NCBI GenBank assembly: GCA_021814475.1
Contig: JAKAIE010000005.1
Span: forward strand, 1-62,719
Source of the DNA: Nitrospirota bacterium
GTDB lineage: Bacteria > Nitrospirota > Thermodesulfovibrionia > Thermodesulfovibrionales > UBA6898
Length of the DNA stretch: 62,719 nucleotides
Reading direction: 5' to 3'
Each line of letters opens with the position of its first letter. Positions within the stretch are counted from its first letter, which is position 1. The notes beneath the pieces are model-generated. The model was not told the DNA's origin. It ran no database searches and was given only the letters and a program-made list of their open reading frames with translations. The translations under genes and the position numbers were made by a program. Shown here piece by piece: positions 51,935-60,863 of this stretch.

Positions 51935-53047
51935 CTATTTTTCCACCAGGATGCGGAGCATCCTGCGCAGCGGCTCGGCAGCCCCCCAGAGGAGCTGGTC
52001 GCCGCAGGTGAATGCGTTAAGGTAGGCAGGCCCCATATTCATCTTGCGGAGGCGTCCTACAGGCACCGTCAGTGTGCCGGTGATCGCTGCCGGCGTCAGT
52101 TCGCGGACCGTGATATCACGCTCGTTGGGAACCACCTTCACCCATGAGTTGTGGCCGGAGATCATCTCCGTGATCTCATCCAGAGGGATGTCCTTCGTCA
52201 GTTTGATCGTCAGGGCCTGGCTGTGGCAGCGCATCGCGCCGACGCGCACACAGGTGCCGTCGATCGGCACGGGGTTCGCTTCCCGTCCCAGGATCTTGTT
52301 CGTCTCGGCCTGACCCTTCCACTCTTCCCTGCTCTGGCCGTTTTCGAGCTGCCTGTCGATCCAGGGGATAACGGAACCGGCCAGAGGCACACCGAAGAAC
52401 TCCTTCGGATATGCGTCGGAGCGGATATGCGCGGCAACCGTGCGGTCGATCTCAAGGATCGCGCTCGAGAGGTCCGAAAGGAGACCCTTCACCGAGCCAT
52501 GGATAGAGCCCATCTGTTTGAGGAGTTCACGCATGTTGTTGGCCCCTGCGCCTGAGGCGGCCTGGTAGGTCATGGCGGACATCCACTCGACCAGGCCCCG
52601 TTCGTACAGCCCGCCGAGGGCCATGAGCATCAGGGACACCGTGCAGTTGCCGCCGATATAGTTCTTCATCCCCTTAGAGAGCCCGTCTTTGATCACACGC
52701 ATATTCACCGGGTCGAGGATGATAATCGAGTCCTTCTCCATGCGGAGGGACGACGCCGCATCGATCCAGTATCCCTTCCAGCCCGCGGCGCGGAGTCTGG
52801 GGTATATCTCATTCGTGTAATCGCCGCCCTGGCAGGAGACGATCGTCTCCATCGCCTTCAGCTCGTCGATGTCCTTCGCGTCCTTCAGCGGAGGGGCGTC
52901 CTTGCCGACATTCGGGGACTTCCCGCCCACGTTCGATGTAGTGAAGAAGACCGGCTCGACAAGGCTGAAATCCTTTTCCTCACGCATGCGGCCCATCAGG
53001 ACCGAACCGACCATCCCGCGCCACCCGACAAATCCAACTCGCATCAT
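51935..53047 (-). CDS. asd: Aspartate-semialdehyde dehydrogenase
   Basis: Makes L-aspartate-semialdehyde for lysine, threonine and methionine. The 370-residue protein is of the longer gammaproteobacterial type: [18 protein letters not shown] at the NADP site, [18 protein letters not shown] with the active cysteine, [16 protein letters not shown] and [15 protein letters not shown]. Two adjacent ATG codons (53047, 53044) make the exact start uncertain by one residue. Its neighbours are mtaD and a leuB-type gene. Confidence 0.96.
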   Translation of the reverse strand: MMRVGFVGWRGMVGSVLMGRMREEKDFSLVEPVFFTTSNVGGKSPNVGKDAPPLKDAKDIDELKAMETIVSCQGGDYTNEIYPRLRAAGWKGYWIDAASSLRMEKDSIIILDPVNMRVIKDGLSKGMKNYIGGNCTVSLMLMALGGLYERGLVEWMSAMTYQAASGAGANNMRELLKQMGSIHGSVKGLLSDLSSAILEIDRTVAAHIRSDAYPKEFFGVPLAGSVIPWIDRQLENGQSREEWKGQAETNKILGREANPVPIDGTCVRVGAMRCHSQALTIKLTKDIPLDEITEMISGHNSWVKVVPNERDITVRELTPAAITGTLTVPVGRLRKMNMGPAYLNAFTCGDQLLWGAAEPLRRMLRILVEK

Positions 53048-53181
53048 TATTCTGCTCCCTTGCTGATATAGTTCCTGCCGGCGTTACGAACGTCCGGAGA
53101 GTCCGTACTGCCGTTTTTTTATTATACGCCACACACCGGGAGAAAACCGCACGACAGCGGTATCGCCCGCAGAATCAGCCC

Positions 53182-54267
53182 CTACTGCTTCGCCACCAGG
53201 CCGGCGACCATGTCGCCCACCTCGGTCGTGGACATGCCCATCTGGCCGGCCGCCTGGCTCTTCATCTTCTGCATCACCGCAATCATCGCGGCCTCTATCT
53301 GCTGGGCCGCCTTCGGCTCGCCGAGGGTATCGAGCATCATCATCGCCGCGCCGATCGCCGCCATCGGGTTTATCACCTTCTGCCCTGCGTATTTGGGGGC
53401 GCTTCCGCCCATAGGCTCGAACATCGAGACACCCTCGGGGTTGATGTTCCCTCCCGCCGCAACACCGAGGCCGCCCTGGATCATCGCACCCACATCGGTG
53501 ATGATGTCGCCGAAGAGGTTTTCCGTCACCGCCACGTCGAACCACTCAGGGTTCTTCACGAACCACATGTTCGCGGCATCGACATGGTTGTAGTCGCGCT
53601 TCAGCTCCGGGTAGGATGCGGAGCCCATCTCTTCGAAGGCCCGGTACCAGAGGTCTCCGCAATGGGTCAGCACATTTCTCTTGTGGACCAGGGTGATCGG
53701 CTTGGCCGCATACTTCGGGTTCCCTGCATTCCTTTTTTTCTTCAGTTCGAAGGCGTATTTGAGGCAGCGGTCGACGGTGCGGCGGTCATAGACCATCAGC
53801 TGCGTGGCGATTTCGTCCGGCGTGCCGACGCGGGTCGCGCCGCCGTGGCCGGTATAGATGCCGCCCGTATTCTCGCGGACCACCACGAAGTCGATATGCT
53901 CAGGCCCCTTGTCCTTCAGGGGCGTCTCGACGTTCGGATAGAGCTTCACCGGGCGGAGGTTGATGTACTGGTCGAGGCTGAAGCGGATCTTCAGCAGGAT
54001 GCCGGTCTCAAGGATCCCCGGTTTCACCTCCGGGTGCCCGATCGCGCCGAGGAACATCGAGTCGAACTTTCTGAACTCGGCGATCGCACTGTCGGGAAGG
54101 GTCTCGCCGGTCTTCAGGTACCGTGAACCGCCGAAGTCGAACTCCGTATACGCCAGTGCGAACCCGTTCTTTCCCGCAGCCGCATTCAGGACCTTGATCC
54201 CTTCGGCAACAACCTCGGGTCCGGTTCCGTCTCCTGGGATAACCGCTATATTGTATGTCTTTGACAT
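53182..54267 (-). CDS. leuB: Isopropylmalate/isocitrate dehydrogenase family (LeuB-type)
   Basis: A 361-residue beta-decarboxylating dehydrogenase. It has [29 protein letters not shown] and [13 protein letters not shown] in the first half and [16 protein letters not shown] in the second. The motif differs from classic LeuB (EPVHGSAPDIAG) and belongs to a subgroup annotated as 3-isopropylmalate dehydrogenase; tartrate or homoisocitrate use is not excluded. ATG 54267 (AGGAGG upstream) is the start; the frame before it is antisense to nothing and not coding. ilvD is distant. Confidence 0.88.
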   Translation of the reverse strand: MSKTYNIAVIPGDGTGPEVVAEGIKVLNAAAGKNGFALAYTEFDFGGSRYLKTGETLPDSAIAEFRKFDSMFLGAIGHPEVKPGILETGILLKIRFSLDQYINLRPVKLYPNVETPLKDKGPEHIDFVVVRENTGGIYTGHGGATRVGTPDEIATQLMVYDRRTVDRCLKYAFELKKKRNAGNPKYAAKPITLVHKRNVLTHCGDLWYRAFEEMGSASYPELKRDYNHVDAANMWFVKNPEWFDVAVTENLFGDIITDVGAMIQGGLGVAAGGNINPEGVSMFEPMGGSAPKYAGQKVINPMAAIGAAMMMLDTLGEPKAAQQIEAAMIAVMQKMKSQAAGQMGMSTTEVGDMVAGLVAKQ

Positions 54268-54457
54268 CGCATCCTCCTGATAAAAAAAGTCTTCTATATT
54301 ATCACAACTGATTCTTCTCTTGAAAAGGGACCGCACCGCCGGAGGAAATTGACACGGCAGGTTGGGCATGATATAAGAATAGCAGGAGGCGGTGTTTCGC
54401 ACTCCTTTTCGTGATACGGGGGAGAGCCCCGTACCGTTGCAGTGAGAAAGGGCGGCC

Positions 54458-55768
54458 GTGAAGACTTTCATAAGCGCATTGACCGTTCTCTGTCTCATTT
54501 CATGTGCCGGCCCCGGAGCAGTTCAGCAATCCGGACCGGAACAGTATCAGCCGTCCTCCGCGTGCAGGGGCTGTCATACCAAAATCTACGAACAGCACAT
54601 TCAGTCAGAGCACGGCAAGACCTTCACCAATCCTGCCTTCCAGGCGCAGTTCTTCAGGGAGCTCCTCCCTCGGGCCGCACAGGACGCCGGGATGAAAAAG
54701 GTGGCCTCTGAATGTGCCGCCTGCCATGCCCCCGTCGCCTCCAGGACGAGCAAGGTCATCACAGGCCCTGCTGACCTGAACGATCCCGTGATTCACGGGG
54801 GCGTCACCTGCGACTTCTGTCACAGCATCAGCGGCTTTGCAGGGGCGGCCCCCGGCAACGGCAATTACGTGCCGTTGCCGGATACGGACCGGAAGCTCGG
54901 ACCCTTCACCTATAACAGCAGCTGGCATCACAGATATTCCGCACTGCATACGCAGAGCGAATTCTGCGGCATCTGCCACGACCAGATCAACCGTTACGGC
55001 CTGGAGATCAAGTCCACGTACACGGAATGGAAGGGGAGTCCCTATGCGGCTGCGGGGATTCAATGCCAGGACTGCCATATGAACCTCAAGGGCTATCTGA
55101 CTGCGGGCAGGCCTATGTACGAAAAGGGGCAGGCGGCCGAAATGACGCTGGGGGCGGCGCCATACAGGGACAAACTTTTCACGCACCGCTTCCCCGGCGC
55201 CCATTCAAAGACACAGCTGGCATCAGGGATGTTAAACGTGTCCGTCGGAACGACACGCATCTCCGACCGTGAGGTGACCGCCACGATCCTCGTGAATAAC
55301 AGGAACACCGGGCATAAGATGCCCTCGGGGAGCGCAGACCTCAGGCTGCTGTGGCTCGAAGTCGTGCTGCGCCCGGATGACGGGAGCATCCCTGTTGCAG
55401 CGGTACCAGCAGCTGCTACAGGGATATACGATGTCGCAGGAAACGCTGCTGAGGACAAAGAGGTCCTCGGCGATGCCATACCCGCGGGCAGCCGTGTCTA
55501 CCGGGCGGTCTTTGTTGATGCTGCCGGGGCGCAGACCCTGTCATCCTACGATGCGGTACGGAGCATCTTTGACAACCGGCTGAACGCATCGGAGATCAGG
55601 GAGGAGACCTACCACGTCACGATTCCCGCCGGCCTCAGGGGAAAGGCCGCAATAGAGGCCCGCCTGAAGTACCTTCCCTATCCGGAATCCTTCACCAGGA
55701 AGTTCGGGCTGGAAAAACCGGAGCCCTTCGAACTGGCCTCTGCAAGGAAAGTGCTGCTGCTGAAGTGA
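54458..55768 (+). CDS. Pentaheme cytochrome c lipoprotein (cytochrome c554-like domain)
   Basis: A 436-residue lipoprotein (start GTG). The signal peptide ends in LISC, with C16 as the lipidated cysteine. Five heme motifs are present: CRGCH (36-40), CAACH, CDFCH, CGICH and CQDCH. The CGICHDQIN segment resembles multiheme proteins of the c554/octaheme type. Residues after about 230 lack hemes and form a beta-rich domain (TATILVNNRNTGHKMPSG). Probably an electron-transfer protein in the periplasm. It is divergent from leuB; the partner is not known. Confidence 0.88.
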   Translation: MKTFISALTVLCLISCAGPGAVQQSGPEQYQPSSACRGCHTKIYEQHIQSEHGKTFTNPAFQAQFFRELLPRAAQDAGMKKVASECAACHAPVASRTSKVITGPADLNDPVIHGGVTCDFCHSISGFAGAAPGNGNYVPLPDTDRKLGPFTYNSSWHHRYSALHTQSEFCGICHDQINRYGLEIKSTYTEWKGSPYAAAGIQCQDCHMNLKGYLTAGRPMYEKGQAAEMTLGAAPYRDKLFTHRFPGAHSKTQLASGMLNVSVGTTRISDREVTATILVNNRNTGHKMPSGSADLRLLWLEVVLRPDDGSIPVAAVPAAATGIYDVAGNAAEDKEVLGDAIPAGSRVYRAVFVDAAGAQTLSSYDAVRSIFDNRLNASEIREETYHVTIPAGLRGKAAIEARLKYLPYPESFTRKFGLEKPEPFELASARKVLLLK

Positions 55769-55910
55769 CGCAGCCATTTGCCCTTTGGGGGGCAGGTCTA
55801 CAGCTTTCACAGATCGAGAGCAACAGGGTCACGTCCGCCGCCTGAACAGCGCCCTTTATTCGCTCCATCCCGCATCGTGATACAATATGAGCAAAAAAAT
55901 TGGAGGACCG

Positions 55911-57539
55911 ATGACCACCATATATACCGACGCCGCCTCCTGCTGGAAGGCGATACTCTCAGATGTCGAAAAAAACAGGGGGCTTCTTGCGGAGATAGAG
56001 CGTTTCTGCCGCGAGAACAAGGAGCCCGCCACGATCGTCTTCGGCACGTCCGGCTGGCGCGGAGAGATCGGCAGCGACTATACCTTCAACAACGTCAGGA
56101 TCGTCACGACCGCGATCATCAGGATGTTCAGGTCCGCAGACCCTCTGGTGATGAAGGCCCTCGGCGTCCCGAATTTCGACGAGATAAAGAGGCGTGGGGC
56201 TATCGTCGGCCACGACAACAGGTTCCTCGGCAGGGAGTTTGCGATGGAGGTTATCGGGCTGCTGCAGCAGGAAGGGATCAGGACGTGGTACGGGGGCGAG
56301 GCGCCGACGCCTGAATTTTCCGCCGGCATCGAGATGACCGGGGCGGCATGTTCGATCAATCTCACCCCCTCCCATAACCCGGCAAACTACGCAGGCTTCA
56401 AATTCAACCCCGCGGACGGCGGACCGGCCGGTTCCGAGATCACGTCAAGGATAGAGGAAGAGGCTAACAGGATGATGAAAGAGAAGGTCATCCTCAACGG
56501 GACACGGTCCGGCGCGATCGGAGAACTCGACCTGCCCTCTCTCTATCTCGACTACCTCAGGGAGAGAAAGACGATCGACCTCGACCGTATCCTCTCCTTC
56601 ATCCGGTCCCGTGACTTCGCCATATGCATCGACAACGTTCATGGCTCCACCAGGGGCAGGGTGCAGCGGATACTCGGCGAGCATAAGAACATCGGCTATT
56701 TAAGGACCGCGGACGACCAACTCTTCGGCGGCGTCGCGCCCGAGCCCTCGGAGAAGAACATGGCGGGCGTCGAAGACGCCCTGAAGAAAAGCCCTGCCCC
56801 CCTCAAACTCGGGGTGATCATGGATCCCGACGGCGACCGCATCAGGTTCAGCGACGGCAGGGAGCAGATCCCGATGAACTACTTTGGTGCGATGGCCCTG
56901 CACTTCCTGCACGTGCACAAGGGCTTCCCGGGCGTGGTCGCCAAATCGGTCGGCACGAGCAACCTCGTCAACGCGATCGCCGGGCAGCTCGGGATCACGG
57001 TCAGGGAGACGAGGGTGGGGTTCAAGAACTTCAGGCCGTATATGGTGGAAGGCGCCCCTGAACGCGCAATCGTCGTCTTCGAGGAGTCGGACGGCATCTC
57101 CGGGTATCACCACACCCTCGAAAAAGACGCGCTCTTCGGGCTTCTGCTGGCGATCGAGATGATGGCGGTCACCGGCAGGAACCTCAGCGAATACCTGAAG
57201 GAGATCATGGACGAATTCGGCAGCTACTATCCGGACCGCTCGGGCATATCGGTAGACCGGTCCCTCGTCGGAGAACCTCTCGTCAGGAAGCTCTCGATGC
57301 TCAGGGAGAAGTTCCCTGTGGGGAGCACGATCACAATCGGCGGGGAGAAGAGGACCGTCAGGGACCTGATCACCGTGGACGGGACGAAACTGGTCTTCGA
57401 CGACGGCTCCTGGCTGATGGTCAGGCCGTCCGGCACGGAACCGAAGGTAAGGTTCTATATAGAGGCCAGGACGGAGGAGGGAAAGAAGGCGGTCTTCGAG
57501 ACTGCCGAGCGCCTGACACGCGAGGCGCTCGCGGCTTAG
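55911..57539 (+). CDS. Phosphoglucomutase/phosphomannomutase family
   Basis: A 542-residue alpha-D-phosphohexomutase. It has FGTSGWRGEIGSDYTFNN near the N-terminus, the phosphoserine S154 in LTPSHNPANYAGFKFNP, the metal loop DPDGDRIRFSD and the phosphate loop RPSGTEPKVRFYIE. Interconverts glucose-1- and -6-phosphate, feeding glycogen and cell-wall sugars. Start ATG 55911 (GGAGG upstream) is better than the ATG at 55887, which lies at a TACAAT. Its stop overlaps the stop of the convergent NRAMP gene. Confidence 0.93.
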   Translation: MTTIYTDAASCWKAILSDVEKNRGLLAEIERFCRENKEPATIVFGTSGWRGEIGSDYTFNNVRIVTTAIIRMFRSADPLVMKALGVPNFDEIKRRGAIVGHDNRFLGREFAMEVIGLLQQEGIRTWYGGEAPTPEFSAGIEMTGAACSINLTPSHNPANYAGFKFNPADGGPAGSEITSRIEEEANRMMKEKVILNGTRSGAIGELDLPSLYLDYLRERKTIDLDRILSFIRSRDFAICIDNVHGSTRGRVQRILGEHKNIGYLRTADDQLFGGVAPEPSEKNMAGVEDALKKSPAPLKLGVIMDPDGDRIRFSDGREQIPMNYFGAMALHFLHVHKGFPGVVAKSVGTSNLVNAIAGQLGITVRETRVGFKNFRPYMVEGAPERAIVVFEESDGISGYHHTLEKDALFGLLLAIEMMAVTGRNLSEYLKEIMDEFGSYYPDRSGISVDRSLVGEPLVRKLSMLREKFPVGSTITIGGEKRTVRDLITVDGTKLVFDDGSWLMVRPSGTEPKVRFYIEARTEEGKKAVFETAERLTREALAA

Positions 57540-58792
57540 CCCCTGAAAATCCCGACCAGCAGCAGCGCGTTCAGCACGGAGACAACAGCGGCTACGGACC
57601 AGAGGGATATCTTCTCCAGCCTTGTGTTCGCAAACCTGCCCATCACCGCCCGGGAGGATGTCAGAGAGACAAGGCCGGCGATCGTCAGCGGCAGCTGCAT
57701 GCTCAGGAGCACCTGGCTCCAGATGAGCCCGGTGAACGGATCGCCGAGAAAGAAGATCCCGGCAAGGCCTCCGGCGAGCGTCAGCAGGATGCCTGCCCGG
57801 GAGTGGGTGTCCCTGATGTTGAAGGGCTCCATGAACATGCCGGCGAAGATGCTCCCCCCGGCCATCGCCGCGGTCACGGAGGAGGAGATCCCCGCAAAGA
57901 TCAGCGCAAGCGCAAAGACCGTCGCCGCGCCATTGCCGAGCAGGGGCCGCAGGGTCTCCTGTGCCTGGGAAAGCTCGGTCACCGTGATGCCTCCCCGGTA
58001 AAACACCGCAGCCGCCACAAGGATCATGGCGCTGTTGATCGCCCAGCCGGCGAGCATCGCAAACAGGGTGTCGGCAAACTCATACCTCATCTGTCTCCTG
58101 ATCGTCTCGTCCCCTTCGAGGTTCCACTGCCGGCTCTGGATGATCTCGGAATGGAGAAAGATGTTGTGCGGCATCACCACGGCACCGAGCACACTCATGA
58201 TCACAGGCAGCGCCCCAGCCGGGAACGACGGCCTCACCCATCCGGCGGCCGCGGAGCGCAGATCCAGGTGCACCAGGCTCAATTCGAAGAGAAACGCCAG
58301 CCCGATAAGGGATACGAACCCGATAATCCACCGCTCCAGCCGTTTATAGCTGTTCGAAAAGAGCATGAAGGAGACGAAGACAACGGTCAGCGCCGCGCCG
58401 GGTATCAGAGGCAGGCCTGTCAGCATGTTGAGTCCTATGGCTGCGCCGAGGACCTCTGCCAGGGCGGTGGCAACAGCGGCGAGGACTGCCGTGGCGAGCA
58501 TCGACCTGCTGACCGGCTTCGGCATGAACTTCGTCGAGGCCTCGGAGAGGCAGAGCCCGGTGGCGATCCCTAGGTGCGCCGCGTTGTGCTGGAGCACGAT
58601 CAGCATCAGCGTCGAGAGGGTCACCATCCAGAGGAGGGCGTACCCGTACTGCGAGCCGGCGGCGATATTCGAGGCCCAGTTGCCGGGATCGATGAAGCCG
58701 ACCGTCACGAGGAACCCCGGTCCTATATATTCCAGGATCTCGAGTCCGCCGAAGACGGGCACGTGCCTGGAGAATGCCTTACGCAGGTTCAA
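57536..58792 (-). CDS. NRAMP-family divalent metal transporter
   Basis: A 418-residue inner-membrane Mn(II)/Fe(II) importer with about eleven membrane segments. The metal-site DPGN is in VGFIDPGNWASN (residues 35-38), and the second site helix is MPHNIFLHSEI. It starts 12 bases after the small cytochrome c gene and seems to share its transcript with the condensation-like gene. Its 3' end overlaps the phosphoglucomutase stop by three bases (TTAG shared). Confidence 0.93.
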   Translation of the reverse strand: MNLRKAFSRHVPVFGGLEILEYIGPGFLVTVGFIDPGNWASNIAAGSQYGYALLWMVTLSTLMLIVLQHNAAHLGIATGLCLSEASTKFMPKPVSRSMLATAVLAAVATALAEVLGAAIGLNMLTGLPLIPGAALTVVFVSFMLFSNSYKRLERWIIGFVSLIGLAFLFELSLVHLDLRSAAAGWVRPSFPAGALPVIMSVLGAVVMPHNIFLHSEIIQSRQWNLEGDETIRRQMRYEFADTLFAMLAGWAINSAMILVAAAVFYRGGITVTELSQAQETLRPLLGNGAATVFALALIFAGISSSVTAAMAGGSIFAGMFMEPFNIRDTHSRAGILLTLAGGLAGIFFLGDPFTGLIWSQVLLSMQLPLTIAGLVSLTSSRAVMGRFANTRLEKISLWSVAAVVSVLNALLLVGIFRG

Positions 58793-58804
58793 GGAAGAAC
58801 ACCG

Positions 58805-59113
58805 TCAAGACTTGAAAAACTGTATCAGGGCCGATATCTCCCGATACGACAGATGGCTGAACGACGGCATCATCGAATTGGGGTTATGGCTCCTCGGGTC
58901 ATTGATCTGCCGGCGTATCCAGGAGTCGCTCCGCCGTCCCGTGACCGCGGTCAGGTCAGGACAGGTCGAGCCGCCCCTCCCCTTGAAGCTGTGGCAGTCG
59001 ATGCAGCCTTCCTCGCTGAAGATGACCGCTCCGTCAGGCAGGATTGTGAACCACGCGAAAAGCCCGGCAAGAAAAACGGCAGTCGCGATTAGGGTATATT
59101 TTTTCCTGTCCAC
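58805..59113 (-). CDS. Small membrane-anchored or secreted cytochrome c
   Basis: A 102-residue class I cytochrome c. An N-terminal hydrophobic segment (YTLIATAVFLAGLFAWFTI) serves as signal or anchor. The heme motif is C37-I-D-C40-H41, and the probable axial methionine is in NSMMPSFSHLSYREI. It lies between the condensation-like gene (3-base gap) and the NRAMP gene. Electron partner unknown. Confidence 0.9.
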   Translation of the reverse strand: MDRKKYTLIATAVFLAGLFAWFTILPDGAVIFSEEGCIDCHSFKGRGGSTCPDLTAVTGRRSDSWIRRQINDPRSHNPNSMMPSFSHLSYREISALIQFFKS

Positions 59114-59116
59114 CGC

Positions 59117-60424
59117 TTATTCCTCCCCCTGCATCATCTCCCTGGTGTGCCGGAGGAAATTCTCCGTCATCTCCTCAATGTCCCCCTGCGAAAAGACCTC
59201 GCGCCGGTAGGTGATCCCGATATTGACCGTATCCCTGATCCTGGTAATGGCGAAGATGACGGGGCAGTTCGGGCCGGTCGAGACGAGGGCTGCCAGACCG
59301 ACCTCTGACCCGCACGCCAGGTCATCAAACAGGGTCCTGAAGTTCATGTGAGTCACCCCCGCCCAGAGGGGGTAATTCTTCGGATAAAACTTCATCTGCT
59401 GTTCCCTGGGGAGGAACGGCATCCACTTCAGCGCCACCCACTGCTCGAAGAGCGTCATGAGATACCTCCTGTCTTTCCTGATCAGGGACGACTGCGCATG
59501 GATGTCCCTCGACAGGGCCTCCAGGGAGAGCTGCCCGGGACAGGAATGCAGCACCGCAAAAGAGCTCAGAAACACCCCGAAGGTGCGCTGCTGCCTGACC
59601 CCCAGGTCCCTGCCTATATTGATCACCGAACCGAGGGCCATATTCTTCTTCCTGTCCCTTACCTTCTTCGAGGGGACGAAGGGGGAGATTACCTTGTAGA
59701 TGATCGCCTGGAATATATCGTGCTGTGTCACGCCCCAGGTGAGGGCCATCCTTGCCACGGCACGGGCAGCCGCAGGGTCCATAGTCAGGAGGCTGCACCC
59801 GGCACTCCGGTCATGGGTGTGATACAGGCCGAAGGGTTTTGAAGCGCGCCTCAGTCCGGCCATAAACAGCGGCAGACGGAGCCAGTGCCGGGGAAGCAGC
59901 CCGCCTTTTCCCCGGATCAGCGCGGAGTATGTGCCCGGATACAGATCCCGCCCGGAGACCGGACCGGCGGACCCCTGTCCAAGGTATTGGCGGACGATCT
60001 CCCGCGCGGTGAGCGCCATGGAATATCCGTCCGCGATCACATGGTAATAGACGATCCCGAGATAAAAACAGTCCCCTCCGGCGCAGGCAAAAAACCTGAA
60101 CGGATTGCACCTCGTGCCGTCCCGGACAAACCGTGTATTGAGCTGCAGTTCCGCTTCTCTCCGGACCCGCTCCACTGGTTCGCCGTCTCCGTCGACCACG
60201 GTTAGGTCCACCCCGGAGACGTCAGAGAGATACTCATACCCTCTGTTCCTGGGATCGATCTCCAGGCTGCCGATGCCCTGCCTCTCCAGGACCTGGCGCA
60301 GCGCATCCTTCAGCGCTGCCTCCTCCAGTCTAACCGGGATCCGCATGATCCCGATCGCATTATACGGATAAAACGAGTCCCACTGGAGCATCGTCCTCTG
60401 GAATATGTTCAGCCGGCCCTTCAT
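59117..60424 (-). CDS. Condensation/acyltransferase-superfamily protein (CoA-acyltransferase-like fold)
   Basis: A 435-residue protein with the chloramphenicol acetyltransferase-like fold. The active motif is YYHVIADGYSM: H128 and D132-G133, matching HHxxxDG with the first His replaced by Tyr. The second half has GSVINIGRDLG and FGVFLSSFAV, then NYPLWAGVTHMNFRTLF. Such proteins include NRPS condensation domains and alcohol or wax acyltransferases. There are no NRPS genes here, so a stand-alone acyltransferase is likely; substrate unknown. First gene of the operon with cytochrome c and NRAMP. Confidence 0.75.
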   Translation of the reverse strand: MKGRLNIFQRTMLQWDSFYPYNAIGIMRIPVRLEEAALKDALRQVLERQGIGSLEIDPRNRGYEYLSDVSGVDLTVVDGDGEPVERVRREAELQLNTRFVRDGTRCNPFRFFACAGGDCFYLGIVYYHVIADGYSMALTAREIVRQYLGQGSAGPVSGRDLYPGTYSALIRGKGGLLPRHWLRLPLFMAGLRRASKPFGLYHTHDRSAGCSLLTMDPAAARAVARMALTWGVTQHDIFQAIIYKVISPFVPSKKVRDRKKNMALGSVINIGRDLGVRQQRTFGVFLSSFAVLHSCPGQLSLEALSRDIHAQSSLIRKDRRYLMTLFEQWVALKWMPFLPREQQMKFYPKNYPLWAGVTHMNFRTLFDDLACGSEVGLAALVSTGPNCPVIFAITRIRDTVNIGITYRREVFSQGDIEEMTENFLRHTREMMQGEE

Positions 60425-60645
60425 CAGGATGCGCCCTCTGTTTTCCGGGAAGAGCCGCGGGGTCTTTCACGGTCTGCAAAGGCCCGGATGCGATGAATAC
60501 ACTCCAACATCTTTCCATTATAGCGAAATAGCGGAAAAACCGCGCATTAGGTTTCCGTTTTTCTTTACAATACACTATAAGCAGGCCGGCGAGGAGCCCT
60601 GTTTTGGTATCCTGCCATGCCGGTCTATTTCAGGAGGAAAGCGGA

Positions 60646-60837
60646 ATGAGTGTACAGCCCGAAGGAGAGCAGTTGAGAAAGGCGATCAGGTGGATCGGGG
60701 AGATGCGTCTCGAAAATCCCGGCGCCGTTCTGTTCGCGCTGATCGAAGAGGCCTGCCTGAAGTATGATCTGCCCCCGAAGGACAGCGACTTCCTGATGCG
60801 GTACTTCGCGGAGCAGGCCGGCGGAAAGAACGGGTAA
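60646..60837 (+). CDS. Small hypothetical protein
   Basis: A 63-residue protein, MSVQPEGEQLRKAIRWIGEM then LFALIEEACLKYDLPP and FLMRYFAEQ. It is acidic and helical with no membrane segment. A strong CAGGAGGAA precedes ATG 60646. It is divergent from the condensation-like gene and convergent with the cytochrome-binding protein gene. I recognise no family. Confidence 0.65.
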   Translation: MSVQPEGEQLRKAIRWIGEMRLENPGAVLFALIEEACLKYDLPPKDSDFLMRYFAEQAGGKNG

Positions 60838-60863
60838 CTCCCCGGCGGGGGCGGACGGCCCGA

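Noticed and set aside
57536-57539. Overlapping convergent stop codons of phosphoglucomutase and NRAMP genes
   Set aside because: Real but a common outcome of compact genomes; not a signal by itself.
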